This document shows positions 52,297 through 62,001 of a stretch of 64,000 nt of DNA, piece after piece (the first letter of the stretch is position 1; each line of letters starts with the position of its first letter). The notes below the pieces were generated by a model that searched no databases, was not told where the DNA came from, and saw only the letters and a list, made by a program, of their open reading frames with translations. The position numbers and the translations under genes were made by a program. The DNA lies in contig CAKPXF010000012.1 of NCBI GenBank assembly GCA_934201705.1, positions 13,707 to 77,706 on the forward strand. The letters run 5' to 3'. Source of the stretch: an uncultured Bacilli bacterium. GTDB taxonomy: Bacteria > Bacillota_I > Bacilli_A > RFN20 > CAG-631.

Positions 52297-55200
52297 TTAA
52301 TGTTGTTTTTTAATTTCATATAAAATGCTTAAAAATTCATTAATAATGCTTAACCAATTAGTAGCCTTTCTTACTTGGCATTCTATATGATCATGTTGAA
52401 ATTTTAAGCTTATTTGATTGGATACCTTGCAAGCAGCATCAAAAATTTTAACACCAACGCCATTATAAGTCATAAATGTTTTTGAAAGCTTTATTAAAAC
52501 ATATTGTTCATATTCAGTGTAGCTTTCAACTACATCCTCTAAAATATACATATCAAGCTTTTTCTTTTCAAATAATAAAGCTATGGATTCTGGTAGATGT
52601 CCAGTTTCATCAACTAATTCTTCCTTTAATGATTGTAATTCTAAAAATGAATGTACCTTATCAATACGCTTATATAAATCTATTTTTTCATAATCATTGT
52701 TAAAATATGTTTGAGGGATATAAGCATCAACGCTTAACATAGTATTTGTTGTTAATTTCTTTTCTTCCTCTACTACTTTATTTTCTTTTTCGAGCTTTTT
52801 ATTTACAATGGCTTTATTTAGCATTTCAATAAACATATCAATACCTACTGATTCTATAAAGCCTGATTGCTCAGCGCCTAAAATATCTCCAGCGCCTCTA
52901 GTAATTAAATCACGCATTGCAATTTTATAACCAGACCCTAAGGATGTAAATTCCTTTATTGTTTGTAATCTTTTTTTAGCTATATCAGTTAATTCTTTAT
53001 TTGGGTTATACATTAAATAAGCATAGGCTATTTTATTTGATCTACCAACACGTCCTTTTATTTGATAAAGCTGTGATAAGCCAAAGCAATCCGCATTATC
53101 AACAATAATTGTATTAACATTTTCTATATCAATGCCATTTTCAATAATTGTCGTACAAAGTAAAATATTATATTCCTTGCTTATAAATTTTTCCATTACA
53201 TCTTCAGTTTGCTCACTACTCATCTTACCATGAGCTATAGCAATTTTAGCATTTTTTACTAATGACTTTAGATTTAATGCAATATTTGGTAATCTTTCAA
53301 TATTATTATTTAAGTAATAAACCTGTCCTCCACGAGCAAGCTCTCTTTCAATAATATCCTTAATAGCATGGTTTTCTTTTCTAATTACATATGTTTGCAC
53401 AGGCATTCTATTATCAATTGGTGTATTAATTGAAGACATTCCTCTAACACCCGTTAATGCCATTTGTAAAGTACGAGGAATCGGAGTTGCTGATAGCGTT
53501 AAAACATCAACAGTCTGTTTCATTTCTTTAATTCTTTCTTTATGCTCAACACCAAATTTATGTTCCTCATCAATAATTAATAGTCCTAAATCATGGAAAA
53601 AAATATCCTTACTTAATAATCTATGAGTACCTATAATAAAATCAATTTTTCCATCCTTTAATTCCTTTAATATTCTTGTTTCATCCTTGGTTGATACTTG
53701 CCTTGAAAGTAAAGCAATTCTAACACCAAAGTTTTTAAATCTGTCTAATGCTGTTATATAATGCTGCCTTGAAAGTAAAGTGGTTGGTGTTAGCATTGCT
53801 ACTTGCTTACCACTATTAATTGCTTTAAATGCTGCTCTAAAGGCAATTTCTGTTTTACCAAAGCCAACATCACCGATTAATAATCTATCCATGATATAGT
53901 TTGATTCCATATCATTTTTAATTTCCTTTAAAACAGTTTTTTGATCAAGTGTTAATTCATAAGGAAAATCATTCTCAAAGGCTTCTTGTAAATCATCATC
54001 CTTTAAAAAGCTAAAGCCTTCATTTTGACTTCTTAAAGTATATAAGCTAACTAATTTTTCAGCAATTTCATTTACTCTTTCATTTATTTTAGCTTTAGTT
54101 TTTTCCCATTCCTTTGAGCCAAGCTTATTAATTTTTGGAGCAGCTCCTTCTTTTGACACATATTTCCTAACTAGCTTAAATTGCTCAAGAGGTAAATATA
54201 GCTCATCACTATTTTTATATTCAATTTTAATATAATCACGATGAATTCCATTATTTAAAATCGTTTCAATACCTTTATAAATTCCAATTCCATAATGCTC
54301 ATGGACTAAATAATCTCCGATTGATAAATCATTAACGCTTTCAATAGTTATGGCGTTTTTATAGCGTGAAAACATAGAAATTGTTGATTTAAATCTCTTT
54401 TTAAATATTTCATTTTCACCAATCACTAATAGCTTTTCTTTAGTAAAATCAAGGCCTATATTTAAATCCTTTTTTAAAAGATTTATACCCTCCTTTAATG
54501 ACATACTTTCATCAATTTCATAAAAATTAACATCCTTTTGTAGGAAATAATCCTTTAATGTATTATAATGTATTGCTGATTCAAGGCCTATATAAATTGT
54601 ATAGTGAGATAATATAAAATCCATTAAATCCTTATACAATAAATCAAAATTAAAATCAAATGGTAATATTTTTATAAATGAATAGTCATTTGTAGTATTA
54701 GCAACATCTGTTGAAACCATATTTATATTTTTTAAAGAGTCTTTGAAATCCTTAAATGATTCATAAATATGAAGATTCTTTAAGCAATACCCTTCTTCAT
54801 AATCCTTTAAGGCTTGAGTAGTATATTCATCTTCAATAAATTGCTCATTTGCTTTAATTTTATCTTCATTTACAATAATTACTTGTTTACCATCTATATA
54901 ATCCTTTAATGTTGAATAGCAATTAAAAAATGAATAATATTTAAAAATTGCTTCATTAAAATTATAATTATCTATTTGCTCAATATCATCATTAATTATA
55001 CCTTCAAGCTTTAAATTATTTGCCGAGGATTTAATTAAATCAATAGCATATTTTTTTAAATTATCAATTCCTTCATCTAAATCAGTAACTAAAAATTCAG
55101 TAGCTGGTATTATTTTTGCCTCTTTTATTGTACTAATAGTTCTTTGGCTAGTAGCATCAAAAAATCTAATGCTATCAATAATTGTATCAAAAAATTCAAA

Positions 55201-55758
55201 ACGAACTGGATTATTATAGTTAAGTGAGAAAACATCAACTACTCCTCCACGATAAGAAAATTCACCAGCTTGTGTTACCTTAAAAACATTTTTATAGCCA
55301 ATTTCAATTAATTTATTAATAAAATCATTTATTTTTATTTCATCATCAATCTTTAAGCTAATAGTTTTTTTGATAAATAAACTTTTTAATGGGGCTAACC
55401 TTTTTATAGCCATTGTATGAGTTAATACAATAATTGGTTCGTTTTCAATTAGCTTATTTAAAACATAAATTCGTTGAAACTCCATTTCTGGAGATGTTGC
55501 TAAAGAGGTATATTTATTAATTTCATCAACTGAATAGGTAAAGATTTTATCATGTAGCATATCATTTAATAGCGTATACATGTTTTGACAAGCCAAAAGA
55601 TTTTCCAAAACAATGACTAATGGACGAGGATTTGTTGTATATTCATATAATAATAAAAAAGCAAAAGATTCATCATTTTCACAATGAATTACTTTTTTAT
55701 CATCAAAAATATTGTTAAATTCTTTAAATTTACTTAAATAATTAATTATTGCCTTCAT
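52297..55758 (-). CDS. mfd: Transcription-repair coupling factor Mfd
   Basis: Mfd removes stalled RNA polymerase and recruits UvrA. The 1153-residue length is typical. UvrB-like N-terminus (VLENLLACQNMY, AGEFSYRGGVVDVFS), RNA-polymerase interaction domain (VNDLSIGDYLVHEHYGIG, about 465), RecG-like translocase with Walker A GDVGFGKTEIAFR (about 622), LLIIDEEHKFG (about 722), and motifs LTLSATPIPRTLQ and QIKGRVGRS. The C-terminal TRCF domain is present. It overlaps pth by 17 bp. Confidence 0.96.
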   Translation of the reverse strand: MKAIINYLSKFKEFNNIFDDKKVIHCENDESFAFLLLYEYTTNPRPLVIVLENLLACQNMYTLLNDMLHDKIFTYSVDEINKYTSLATSPEMEFQRIYVLNKLIENEPIIVLTHTMAIKRLAPLKSLFIKKTISLKIDDEIKINDFINKLIEIGYKNVFKVTQAGEFSYRGGVVDVFSLNYNNPVRFEFFDTIIDSIRFFDATSQRTISTIKEAKIIPATEFLVTDLDEGIDNLKKYAIDLIKSSANNLKLEGIINDDIEQIDNYNFNEAIFKYYSFFNCYSTLKDYIDGKQVIIVNEDKIKANEQFIEDEYTTQALKDYEEGYCLKNLHIYESFKDFKDSLKNINMVSTDVANTTNDYSFIKILPFDFNFDLLYKDLMDFILSHYTIYIGLESAIHYNTLKDYFLQKDVNFYEIDESMSLKEGINLLKKDLNIGLDFTKEKLLVIGENEIFKKRFKSTISMFSRYKNAITIESVNDLSIGDYLVHEHYGIGIYKGIETILNNGIHRDYIKIEYKNSDELYLPLEQFKLVRKYVSKEGAAPKINKLGSKEWEKTKAKINERVNEIAEKLVSLYTLRSQNEGFSFLKDDDLQEAFENDFPYELTLDQKTVLKEIKNDMESNYIMDRLLIGDVGFGKTEIAFRAAFKAINSGKQVAMLTPTTLLSRQHYITALDRFKNFGVRIALLSRQVSTKDETRILKELKDGKIDFIIGTHRLLSKDIFFHDLGLLIIDEEHKFGVEHKERIKEMKQTVDVLTLSATPIPRTLQMALTGVRGMSSINTPIDNRMPVQTYVIRKENHAIKDIIERELARGGQVYYLNNNIERLPNIALNLKSLVKNAKIAIAHGKMSSEQTEDVMEKFISKEYNILLCTTIIENGIDIENVNTIIVDNADCFGLSQLYQIKGRVGRSNKIAYAYLMYNPNKELTDIAKKRLQTIKEFTSLGSGYKIAMRDLITRGAGDILGAEQSGFIESVGIDMFIEMLNKAIVNKKLEKENKVVEEEKKLTTNTMLSVDAYIPQTYFNNDYEKIDLYKRIDKVHSFLELQSLKEELVDETGHLPESIALLFEKKKLDMYILEDVVESYTEYEQYVLIKLSKTFMTYNGVGVKIFDAACKVSNQISLKFQHDHIECQVRKATNWLSIINEFLSILYEIKKQH

Positions 55759-56329
55759 GTTGCTCTTTTTTAAAATTATATCTATTCATGGCTAAATTAA
55801 AATCATTTTTAATAAAGAGCTCACAGGCCTTTATAGCATTATCAAATGATTCATTTAGCTTAGCGATTTCATCCTTACTAAATTTTGACAAAACAAAATC
55901 AACCATTGAAATATTATTACTAGGGCTTCCTATTCCCACCCTAATTCTTTTAAAATCATTGCTTTGTAATAATAAAGAAATGTTTTTCATACCATTGTGT
56001 GATCCAGGATTTCCTTTTTCTCTTAATCTTAAGGCTGAAAATGGAATATCCTTATCATCATAAACTACTAATATATCATTTAAAGGAATGTTATAATATG
56101 AAACAATTTCTTTAATAGCTTCTCCTGATAAATTCATATATGTTAATGGCTTAAATAAAATAATTGTTTCGTTGTTTTCTAAAAATGAAGCATATTCACC
56201 TTTGAATTTTTGCTTAAACGATGTTAGATTCTTACTTTTAGCATATCTATCTATAAACATAAAGCCTATATTATGCCTTGTATTTTCATATTTAGTTCCA
56301 TAATTTCCTAAACCAACAATTAATTTCAT
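55742..56329 (-). CDS. pth: Peptidyl-tRNA hydrolase
   Basis: Pth recycles peptidyl-tRNA that drops off ribosomes. All family marks are visible in 195 residues: MKLIVGLGNYGTKYENTRHN with the catalytic His, PLTYMNLSGEA, VVYDDKDIPFS with catalytic Asp, and NPGSHNGMKNI. It overlaps mfd, the classic pth-mfd pair of Gram-positive bacteria. Confidence 0.96.
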   Translation of the reverse strand: MKLIVGLGNYGTKYENTRHNIGFMFIDRYAKSKNLTSFKQKFKGEYASFLENNETIILFKPLTYMNLSGEAIKEIVSYYNIPLNDILVVYDDKDIPFSALRLREKGNPGSHNGMKNISLLLQSNDFKRIRVGIGSPSNNISMVDFVLSKFSKDEIAKLNESFDNAIKACELFIKNDFNLAMNRYNFKKEQHEGNN

Positions 56330-56361
56330 TTTCCATCACCTAGATTATTATATCACAAATA

Positions 56362-56392
56362 GAAAAAAACTCTTTATTTTTTTAAAGAGTTT
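56362..56392 (-). terminator. Intrinsic terminator of the thiT-gerQ-like transcript
   Basis: On the minus strand AAACTCTTT / AAAGAGTTT with an A/T loop is followed by TTTTTTTCT. It overlaps the stop codon of the gene at 56382. Confidence 0.85.
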
Positions 56393-56732
56393 GGTTGTTT
56401 TTATCTTCTTTATAAGCTACCCATTCAAGGTATAGTAGTAATAATACTAAATGATTGCCGGTTTTACTTTCCTTAATAGAAATAAAATCCTCACCAATGG
56501 ATGTTAAAACACCTTCATATTCTACATCTCGCCATTTAATTGAGTCAGGATATGAAAAATAATATGTTGCTTCAACTCCTCTTAGCTTTGAAAGAACAGC
56601 ATTGACAAATGATAGCTCCTTATCCTTAGTATCAATAATATTTGATGCTCTATGACTCATCATGTTATTTGCTGTTGGATAAGGGGGCACAGTTTGATTA
56701 TTAAATTGTGAATTAAATTGATTGTAGTCCAT
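56382..56732 (-). CDS. GerQ-like spore coat protein
   Basis: This 116-residue protein has an Asn/Gln/Pro-rich N-terminus (MDYNQFNSQFNNQTVPPY) and a C-terminal core that aligns with GerQ: FVNAVLSKLRGVEATYYFSY, then VEYEGVLTSIGEDFISIKES and GNHLVLLLLYLEWVAY (GerQ has a Gly-x-hhllxVYLDYV pattern here). GerQ is a coat protein, cross-linked in Bacillus, needed for normal germination of spores. If right, this suggests a sporulating ancestor or organism. It lies 40 bp downstream of thiT on the same strand. Confidence 0.72.
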   Translation of the reverse strand: MDYNQFNSQFNNQTVPPYPTANNMMSHRASNIIDTKDKELSFVNAVLSKLRGVEATYYFSYPDSIKWRDVEYEGVLTSIGEDFISIKESKTGNHLVLLLLYLEWVAYKEDKNNQTL

Positions 56733-56772
56733 ATTTATCTCCTCAAGAAAACATATGCACTACATTTATTTA

Positions 56773-57366
56773 TTATGCTTCTTCTTGTTCTTCTTTTTTA
56801 GTATAACTTAAATGCATTGTTTTAAATTTGTGATTTACTTTAACAATTAAAGGTAATAAAGCACAAACAATTACTAAGTCAATAGCAGCTGATGGGAAGA
56901 CATATGTAGCATTATAGCTTAATGCTGGAACTAATTCATAATCATATAAAATCATTGAATCAATTGTAGCAAACATACAACGTAAAATACTCCAAACAGC
57001 TATTGATAAAACAGTAAATACATATGGCATAATCTTATTGCTTTCGAAAGTATTATTAATATTTCTTGCAAATAATCCTAAAATACATACACAGCCAAAT
57101 GCTAATAAATATTCAAGTGGATAGCATGCCATGCCATAGCCATCAAGTAAGCATGTAATTAAACCATAAACTACACCACCAGCGAAAAAGCCTTTAATTG
57201 GTCCATGCCTTAAAGCAATTATAAATAGTGGCACTACAGATAAGTTTAAAGATCCTCCCGTTGCTCCAAGTGGGATTTTTACAAATCTGTCAAGCACAAT
57301 TGCTATAGCACAAAACAAGGCAATCTCCACAAAATCTCTTAAATACTCTACTCCAACTTTTTTCAT
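56773..57366 (-). CDS. thiT: Thiamine ECF-transporter S component ThiT
   Basis: This 197-residue integral membrane protein has about six helices. Segments GATGGSLNLSVVPLFIIALRHGP and AGGVVYGLITCLLDGYGMACYPLEYLLAFG match ThiT, where the acidic and aromatic residues bind thiamine. It would work with a shared ECF energising module elsewhere. The TPP riboswitch and terminator immediately upstream confirm the substrate. RBS is AGGAGG. Confidence 0.93.
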   Translation of the reverse strand: MKKVGVEYLRDFVEIALFCAIAIVLDRFVKIPLGATGGSLNLSVVPLFIIALRHGPIKGFFAGGVVYGLITCLLDGYGMACYPLEYLLAFGCVCILGLFARNINNTFESNKIMPYVFTVLSIAVWSILRCMFATIDSMILYDYELVPALSYNATYVFPSAAIDLVIVCALLPLIVKVNHKFKTMHLSYTKKEEQEEA

Positions 57367-57382
57367 TTTCTTTTCCTCCTAT

Positions 57383-57419
57383 AAAAAAATCCTTTTTGAT
57401 CTACATACCAAAAAGGATT
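57383..57419 (-). terminator. TPP riboswitch expression platform (terminator hairpin)
   Basis: On the minus strand AATCCTTTTT / AAAAAGGATT (57410-57419, 57388-57397) forms a 10-bp stem followed by a U-tract, about 20 nt before the thiT start. It is the off-state hairpin when TPP is bound. Confidence 0.88.
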
Positions 57420-57424
57420 AATTA

Positions 57425-57520
57425 CCATATTATTTCCTTCCGCTAGCATTACCTAGATCAAGTTATTGGTCAACCCTAGTCTCAAGGGTTATCTCAGCCA
57501 AGTTCACTTAGCACCCATTA
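57425..57520 (-). promoter_or_regulatory. TPP riboswitch (THI element)
   Basis: Minus-strand sequence holds the conserved THI-box parts in order: GGGTGC near the 5' end, GGCTGAGATAACCC (pyrimidine-sensor helix), ACCAATAACTTGATCTAGGTA and AATGCTAGCGGAAGGAAA. A terminator hairpin follows, then thiT. This is the classic thiamine-pyrophosphate riboswitch of Gram-positives acting by premature termination. Confidence 0.95.
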
Positions 57521-57528
57521 TTAATTAT

Positions 57529-58146
57529 TTAGTTTTTTTCTTTTAAAAGTTTAATTCTCTTTTTATCAATTTTTGTTAAAATAAATTCTTTAAATTCCTT
57601 TAATGAATAGTCAGAAATATAAGTTTCCTTTGGCAAAATAATTACTGTTTGCCTATCAAGATAGAATAAGAATAAGCCATTTGTTTCATTAACCTTCATG
57701 AAATTTGGATAAGTTAGCTTAAATGTTCTTTCCTCTTCAGGAGCCTTAGCTTCATTTTCAGTATTTTCTTCTTTATTTAAAGCTTCAGTATTTTCTTTAG
57801 CTTCGTCTACTCTTTTTTCTGTTAAGTTTTCATAAATAACATCATCTTCATTGAATGTTACTGTTAAATGAGTATTATCAATATCAGCCTGTCTTGCTCT
57901 TAATTGCTTTTTAAGCATTGGAAGAGTTATAAAATTCATAAGTGGGAATAAAACACCCATAAAAAGTGCAAATATTGGCAATAAAATACCATTTGTATTA
58001 TCAGAAGTATCAACAAACCAATAAATAGCTATTCCAAAAAATACTAGGCTTAAAATCATATCGCGATATATTCTTTGCTTAATTATCAAAAACTTATAAT
58101 ATTCAAAATAGTTTTCAAGAGTATATTTGACATCAAATTTATACAT
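57529..58146 (-). CDS. YcxB-like membrane protein with acidic insert
   Basis: In 205 residues, two transmembrane helices near the N-terminus (YRDMILSLVFFGIAIYWF, and LLPIFALFMGVLFPLMNF) are followed by a soluble domain (HLTVTFNEDDVIYENLTE, then GLFLFYLDRQTVIILPKE) typical of YcxB-like proteins of unknown role. A Glu/Asn-rich low-complexity insert occupies about 112-142. It is on the same strand as glgA, 63 bp downstream of it, and precedes the riboswitch. Confidence 0.75.
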   Translation of the reverse strand: MYKFDVKYTLENYFEYYKFLIIKQRIYRDMILSLVFFGIAIYWFVDTSDNTNGILLPIFALFMGVLFPLMNFITLPMLKKQLRARQADIDNTHLTVTFNEDDVIYENLTEKRVDEAKENTEALNKEENTENEAKAPEEERTFKLTYPNFMKVNETNGLFLFYLDRQTVIILPKETYISDYSLKEFKEFILTKIDKKRIKLLKEKN

Positions 58147-58209
58147 TATTAGTTATACCTCCTATAACTTCCTTGTTATTGTATCATTATTAAAAGGATA
58201 AATAAAGAA

Positions 58210-59661
58210 TTATTTTAAGCTTTCATATAATTCTTTGTACTTTAAAGCACTATTAGTCCATGAAAAATCACAAGCAAAGCCATTATTTATTATAGTATTC
58301 CACTTTTCCTTTTGCTTATAAATATTTATAGCATAAAGTATTGTATTATATAAATCATTACTATTATATTCCTTAAACGAAAAACCATTTCCTTCATTTG
58401 TATATTCATTAAATGGAATTATTGAATCCTTTAAGCCACCGCATTCTCTAACAAGAGGAATTGTTCCATATTGTAAAGAAATCATTTGTGTTAACCCACA
58501 TGGCTCAAATAGGCTTGGAACTAATAATAAATCACAAGCAGCATATAACTTATGAGCTATTTCATTATCAAACTTAATTAAAGCAGCAAATTTATCTTGG
58601 TGATTTAAAGAAATATTTTTAAATTCTTCTTCAATATTTTTATTACCAGTTCCTAAAACCACAAATTTTACTTTATTATTTAATAATTCTCCCATTATAG
58701 GAATTAATAAATCAAGTCCTTTTTGTGAAACTAAACGAGAAATAACACCAATTAAAATAGTATCCTCTGCTTCATTTTCATTAAAGTTTAGATCCTTAAA
58801 TAAGGATTTTTTATTAATTAGCTTTCCTTCAGCATAATTATCTTTTGTATATTTATGATAAATTAGCTTATCCTTACTTGGGTCATATATTTTTTCATTT
58901 ATACCATTTAATATACCTCTTAGCTTATTTGCTTCATGATTTAATAAATCCTGTAAGCCCTCTCCATATGATTGAGATAAAATTTCATGAGCATAAGATA
59001 TTGATACGGTAGTCACCACATCAGCATAAATAATGCCAAGTGCCATATAGTTGATTATATTAGTATTATCATATTTACTTCTATTTAAAGGTAATAAATC
59101 TAACACATCAAATTTATTAAATATTCCTTGATAAGCTAAATTATGGATTGTATAAACACATTTTGTATTTTTAAAGAAATCATCATAATGATAATAATCA
59201 TGAAGCAAGGCTGCCATAACACCAGTATGCCAATCATGAATATGAATGATATCTGGTTTGAATTTTATATATTTTAATACCTCAAAGGCCGCAAGTGATA
59301 AAAATGAAAATTTTTCAAGATCCATTTCATCATAAATTACTCCTCTATCAAAATAAAATTCATTATCTAAAAAATAATAGGTTACATATTGTCTTTTTAA
59401 GGTAAAAACACCGCAATATTGATGACGCCACCCTAAATCTACATAAATATAGCCTAAATATTTCATCATATCTTTATATTTTTGATCAATAATTCCATAT
59501 AAAGGCATTATTACAATAGAGTTACAATGTACCTTATTTAAAGCTGAAGGGAGTGAACCAACAACATCACCAAGCCCTCCTGTTTTAGCAAATGGGTCAA
59601 CTTCTGCACTAACCATTGCTATTTTAGTTTTTAAAACTCTTTTATTTTTTTCCTTTTTCAT
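58210..59661 (-). CDS. glgA: Glycogen synthase (ADP-glucose type) GlgA
   Basis: GT5 glycosyltransferase that extends glycogen from ADP-glucose. The 483 residues include FAKTGGLGDVVGSLP (about 24-38, ADP-glucose binding), HIHDWHTGVMAALL, a C-terminal half with ISRLVSQKGLDLLIP and PSLFEPCGLTQMISLQYGT (E-x7-E motif). It is the last gene of glgC-glgD-glgA, starting 1 bp after glgD. Confidence 0.95.
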   Translation of the reverse strand: MKKEKNKRVLKTKIAMVSAEVDPFAKTGGLGDVVGSLPSALNKVHCNSIVIMPLYGIIDQKYKDMMKYLGYIYVDLGWRHQYCGVFTLKRQYVTYYFLDNEFYFDRGVIYDEMDLEKFSFLSLAAFEVLKYIKFKPDIIHIHDWHTGVMAALLHDYYHYDDFFKNTKCVYTIHNLAYQGIFNKFDVLDLLPLNRSKYDNTNIINYMALGIIYADVVTTVSISYAHEILSQSYGEGLQDLLNHEANKLRGILNGINEKIYDPSKDKLIYHKYTKDNYAEGKLINKKSLFKDLNFNENEAEDTILIGVISRLVSQKGLDLLIPIMGELLNNKVKFVVLGTGNKNIEEEFKNISLNHQDKFAALIKFDNEIAHKLYAACDLLLVPSLFEPCGLTQMISLQYGTIPLVRECGGLKDSIIPFNEYTNEGNGFSFKEYNSNDLYNTILYAINIYKQKEKWNTIINNGFACDFSWTNSALKYKELYESLK

Positions 59662-59662
59662 A

Positions 59663-60772
59663 TTAAATTAACCTACCTTTACCAACGACAATAGGGAAAG
59701 AGTCAGTTCCAACTAATTCTTTGTTATCTCTTACAATAACCTTTTTGTCTAAAATAACATTTTCAAGGCGAATATCCTCACCAATATCACTTTGCTGCAT
59801 AATTATTGAATTTTTAATTGTTGTATTTTTCCTTACAATAACATTTCTAAAAATTATTGAATTTTCAATAGTACCATTAATAATACAACCATCTGCAACA
59901 AAGCTATTTTTGACATTTGCTGATTCTAAATATTTCGTTGGTGTTGAATCCTTATCCTTTGTATAAATTGGATGCTTAGAATTAAATATTTCATCTCTTA
60001 CATTTTTATTTAAAACATCCATATTAGCATTATAATAATCCTTTAATGTTGCTACCTTTTTAGCATAGCAAGCAAATGGATAGCCAATTATATTTAATTT
60101 TCCAATATTTCTTACAATTAAATTAGTTAAATAGCCCTTTTTACCCCTAACCTTTGATTGCTCAATAATATTAATTAAAACTTGCTTATTAACTAAAATA
60201 TATCCTAAATATCTTTTATTAGAATTTCCGATATTTTCACCAGTATCAATTCCAGTAACATTTTCATTACTATCAACATAAATATATGATTCTACTGCTT
60301 CTGATTCTTCATTAATCGTTTGATAAGCAATTGAAATGTCCGCATTTTTACTAATGTGATTATTGAAAAAAGCATTAAATGTTTCATTTATGATAATGTT
60401 TGATTCAGCAAGTAAAACATAATCTTGTGTCGAACGCTTTAAAAAATCAAGCACGCCATATAAAATATCTATTCTACTATCAGAGCCTGTTGAGCTTAAA
60501 TTAGAAAATGGAGGAAATAATGTTAACCCATATCTTTTACGAGCTAAATTCCATTGCTTACCACTTCCTAAATGGCCCATTAATGAATGATAATTATTTT
60601 GAGTAACTACCGCTACATTTATCATGCCGCTATTAACCATGTTTGATAAAACAAAGTCAACTATTCTATATCTTCCATAAACAGGAAGAGCAGCAAGTGG
60701 ACGAATACTTGTTAATTCATCAAGTTTTGCATAATGTGAATCAGCAAAAACAACGCCTATAACCTTATTCAT
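59663..60772 (-). CDS. glgD: GlgD, second ADP-glucose pyrophosphorylase subunit
   Basis: This 369-residue GlgC paralogue starts VIGVVFADSHYAKLDELTSIRPLAALP, lacking the GGxGSRL nucleotide loop seen in GlgC, so it is a regulatory or non-catalytic subunit. The fold is otherwise GlgC-like, with YGRYRIVDFVLSNMVNSG, RYLGYILV and a C-terminal beta-helix (KNSFVADGCIINGTIENSII). Gram-positives of this type use GlgC plus GlgD. It lies between glgC (1-bp gap) and glgA. Confidence 0.93.
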   Translation of the reverse strand: MNKVIGVVFADSHYAKLDELTSIRPLAALPVYGRYRIVDFVLSNMVNSGMINVAVVTQNNYHSLMGHLGSGKQWNLARKRYGLTLFPPFSNLSSTGSDSRIDILYGVLDFLKRSTQDYVLLAESNIIINETFNAFFNNHISKNADISIAYQTINEESEAVESYIYVDSNENVTGIDTGENIGNSNKRYLGYILVNKQVLINIIEQSKVRGKKGYLTNLIVRNIGKLNIIGYPFACYAKKVATLKDYYNANMDVLNKNVRDEIFNSKHPIYTKDKDSTPTKYLESANVKNSFVADGCIINGTIENSIIFRNVIVRKNTTIKNSIIMQQSDIGEDIRLENVILDKKVIVRDNKELVGTDSFPIVVGKGRLI

Positions 60773-60773
60773 C

Positions 60774-62000
60774 TTACTTTTCCTCCTTTATATCATTTAC
60801 AATCATTGATAGCTTACCAATATTGACATTTTCACCAATTGTTATATTACAGCCAACAAGCGATAAATCATTAGTACATATTTTCTTATTTACATATTGT
60901 GGTGTTACAACATTTTCTTTATTAATAGTAACATTATTTTTTATTTTACTATCATCACCAATAATGGCATTATGAATATAAACATTATCTCCAATTTCAA
61001 CATTATTCATAACAATGCTGTCACTAATTATTGTGTTTTTTCCAACCTTAACATTATGGAATAATACTGAATGATTTACTGTTCCTTCAATTTCGCAGCC
61101 TTCAGTTACAATTGAATTATTAACCTTAGCAAGAGGTGAAATATATTGGGGACGACTAGCTGTATTTCTAGCCATTATTGGCCATGATGGATCAAGTATG
61201 TCTAGTTCACAATTTGGATCTAGTAAATCCATATTAGCTTCCCATAATGATGAAATAGTTCCTACATCCTTCCAATATCCCTTAAAGCCATAAATAAATA
61301 AACGGAGATTCTTTTTTAGCATGCTTGGGATAATATCTTTTCCAAAGTCATTAGTTGATGATAAATTTAATTCGTCCTCAATTAATTCTTTCTTTAAAAC
61401 ATCCCATTTAAATATATAAATTCCCATAGACGCTTGGTTGCTTTTTGGAACCTTTGGCTTTTCATTAAATTCAATAATTCTTCCATCCTTATTAGCGGTT
61501 AAAATGCCAAATCTTGAAGCTTCCTCAAGTGGTACAGTAATTGTAGCAATACTACAATCTGCATTATTTGCAATATGCTTGTCAAGCATTAATGAATAAT
61601 CCATTTTATAAATGTGGTCGCCAGATAAAATTAAAACATATTCCGGATCAAATCTTGAAATAAAATTAATATTTTGATAAATAGCATTTGCAGTTCCTTT
61701 ATACCACTCACCTTTTTCAGCACTCATATATGGTGGTAAAATATAAACCCCACCATCTACAACGTCTAAATCCCAAGGCTGACCATTACCAACATAGGTA
61801 TTCAAATCAAGTGGTTGATATTGAGTTAATAAGCCAACAGTATTAATACCTGAGTTAGCACAATTTGATAAAGCAAAATCAATAATTTTATATTTTGCAC
61901 CAAAAGATACTGCAGGCTTTGCAACATTTAATGTTAAAGCTCCAAGCCTACTTCCTTGTCCACCTGCTAAAATCATAGCAACAATTCTTTTCTTAATCAT
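60774..62000 (-). CDS. glgC: Glucose-1-phosphate adenylyltransferase GlgC
   Basis: Makes ADP-glucose, the committed step of glycogen synthesis. In 408 residues: AMILAGGQGSRLGALT (intact nucleotide loop), KPAVSFGAKYKIIDFALSNC, LSGDHIYKMDY, FNEKPKVPKS and KDVGTISSLWEANMDL, with a C-terminal beta-helix. It precedes glgD by 1 bp and follows the M24 peptidase by 1 bp, so all four genes are one transcript. Confidence 0.96.
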   Translation of the reverse strand: MIKKRIVAMILAGGQGSRLGALTLNVAKPAVSFGAKYKIIDFALSNCANSGINTVGLLTQYQPLDLNTYVGNGQPWDLDVVDGGVYILPPYMSAEKGEWYKGTANAIYQNINFISRFDPEYVLILSGDHIYKMDYSLMLDKHIANNADCSIATITVPLEEASRFGILTANKDGRIIEFNEKPKVPKSNQASMGIYIFKWDVLKKELIEDELNLSSTNDFGKDIIPSMLKKNLRLFIYGFKGYWKDVGTISSLWEANMDLLDPNCELDILDPSWPIMARNTASRPQYISPLAKVNNSIVTEGCEIEGTVNHSVLFHNVKVGKNTIISDSIVMNNVEIGDNVYIHNAIIGDDSKIKNNVTINKENVVTPQYVNKKICTNDLSLVGCNITIGENVNIGKLSMIVNDIKEEK

Positions 62001-62001
62001 A

